A model generated the notes under the pieces. That model made no database searches. It saw only the letters and a program-made list of their open reading frames with translations, and had not been told where the DNA came from. From contig JAKOWB010000121.1 of the NCBI GenBank assembly GCA_029781795.1, positions 1 to 34,442 on the forward strand: a stretch of DNA of 34,442 nt. Reading direction: 5' to 3'. The stretch is from Pseudomonadota bacterium (GTDB taxonomy: Bacteria > Pseudomonadota > Alphaproteobacteria > Kiloniellales > JACOMY01). A program made the position numbers and the translations under genes. Positions 33,860 through 34,442 of this stretch are shown piece by piece (the stretch's first letter is position 1; every line of letters starts with the position of its first letter).

Positions 33860-33896
33860 AGGCCCGCCGGCATAACCGCGCGGGCCTTTGCATTTG
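33860..33896 (+). terminator. Second, similar terminator-like hairpin
   Basis: AGGCCCGCCGG pairs with CCGCGCGGGCCT (with a small bulge) around CATAA; TTGCATTTG follows. Its right arm and tail resemble those of the first hairpin (GCGCGGCCCTTTGC against GCGCGGGCCTTTGC), so the two may be a diverged duplication. Confidence 0.55.
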
Positions 33897-33923
33897 CACG
33901 CCTTCAGACAAGGAGCAGAGCGC

Positions 33924-34442
33924 ATGGCTTTCCCCCCGCCGAGCGGCCCCGAGGATGAGCGCACGGAGCTCATCGACTTCATGGGCACGAAGTATCCCTT
34001 CAGGGTGGCTGTGCCGCCGCCCGAGCGCTTCGACCCGGCCAGGGCGCGGGCCGACACGGCGGCGCTGGCGTCGGGGTCGCTGACGCCGGGGCTGGAGCCC
34101 GGCACGCAGGCGGCGACGGCCAGCACCCGGGCGCTGGACGACCTCGCCCTTGGGATCCGCCCGGACCAGGTGCTGAAGGACTGGCAGGCGGGCCTGCCGG
34201 AGCGTGGCGCGCCGGCGGCCCGGCCCGGCACGGCGGCCGGGCTGGCCGAGCGCATGGACGCCAGCATGACGCCGCTGCTGGAGGGCGTGCGCGCGGAGCT
34301 GACCCGGCAGGCGGCGGCGCAGCGCGGCCACGAGGACAAGCTGGCGGCGGTGGCCTGGCTGAACCAGGGGGCGCGGCTGGCGGCGCGCGCGCCGGGCGGG
34401 CTGGCCGAGGCCACGGCGAGCAAGCTCGGCGAGGCACTGAGC
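33924..34442 (+). CDS. Unrecognised protein, N-terminal part (runs off the window)
   Basis: An open frame starts at ATG 33924, with AAGGAG eight bases upstream, and is uninterrupted for 173 codons to the last base. The opening MAFPPPSGPEDERTELIDF, then MGTKYPFRVAVPPPERFD, is followed by an Ala/Arg/Gly-rich, likely helical stretch with low complexity (LAAVAWLNQGARLAARAPGG near the end). No family was recognised. Six of its sixteen Gly codons are GGG, whereas the genes next to it mainly use GGC, a mild sign of a different origin. An ORF on the opposite strand covers the same bases, but the ribosome-binding site favours this strand. It could be a phage-like or accessory gene; that is a guess. 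Confidence 0.65.
   Translation, partial: MAFPPPSGPEDERTELIDFMGTKYPFRVAVPPPERFDPARARADTAALASGSLTPGLEPGTQAATASTRALDDLALGIRPDQVLKDWQAGLPERGAPAARPGTAAGLAERMDASMTPLLEGVRAELTRQAAAQRGHEDKLAAVAWLNQGARLAARAPGGLAEATASKLGEALS

Noticed and set aside
33773..34423. Minus-strand frame of 216 codons at the right edge
   Set aside because: It has no recognisable motif, and two terminator-like hairpins lie within it. The plus-strand frame has an AAGGAG site and fits better, though it is also unrecognised.

Overview
The window is high-GC DNA with tightly packed genes, ATGA/GTGA start-stop overlaps and no insertion sequences, CRISPR arrays or rRNA. It fits the chromosome of a free-living alphaproteobacterium. 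The best lineage evidence is a GcrA cell-cycle regulator, a Usg protein and a SinR-like XRE regulator of the type common in Alphaproteobacteria. A Rhodospirillales-like host is my inference; the sequence does not fix the genus.

Layout, left to right. (1) The 3' end of a 3-hydroxybutyrate dehydrogenase-type SDR faces a minus-strand glyQ-glyS pair. (2) A second minus-strand run encodes a TrmN6-like methyltransferase, an S49 peptidase and a small membrane-anchored Cys protein. It is divergent from ispB (polyprenyl diphosphate synthase), which starts at TTG. (3) A tRNA-Pro(CGG) follows. Beyond it lies a four-gene minus-strand operon: class III aminotransferase, BKACE beta-keto acid cleavage enzyme, TAXI solute-binding protein, and an unknown His-rich protein. 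Three genes are coupled by 4-bp overlaps, and the set looks like an uncharacterised amino-acid or beta-amino-acid catabolic unit. (4) Next come apt, two divergent amidase-signature hydrolases and a copA-cueR copper-efflux operon. The copA promoter has the 19-bp spacer typical of MerR-family activation. (5) gcrA has a strong terminator downstream. The divergent region upstream of it, shared with a VUT/queuosine-precursor transporter gene, holds a perfect DnaA box and two abutting GANTC sites. (6) An unknown winged-helix-like protein is followed by a minus-strand pta/ptb-ackA-zinc alcohol dehydrogenase operon. (7) A surface-polysaccharide neighbourhood contains a sugar-nucleotide epimerase, an XRE regulator with a palindrome at its predicted start site, and an O-antigen ligase-like protein. 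Then come usg, a class I aminotransferase, and a coupled trio: flippase-like membrane protein, gamma-glutamyl-GABA hydrolase-like protein, and a DUF6270-like protein. (8) A large bifunctional putA is divergent from a periplasmic TPR protein. The right edge has an AT-rich intergenic region with a near-perfect 25-bp palindrome, a possible orphan promoter and two terminator-like hairpins. It leads into an unrecognised ORF that runs off the window.

Most of the window is housekeeping. The parts most likely to be new are the aminotransferase/BKACE/TAXI/unknown operon, the gcrA control region, the flippase/hydrolase/DUF6270 trio, and the palindrome-hairpin region before the right-end ORF. No gene-free stretch exceeds about 230 bases. 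Protein family names come from recognising motifs by eye; no database search was possible.
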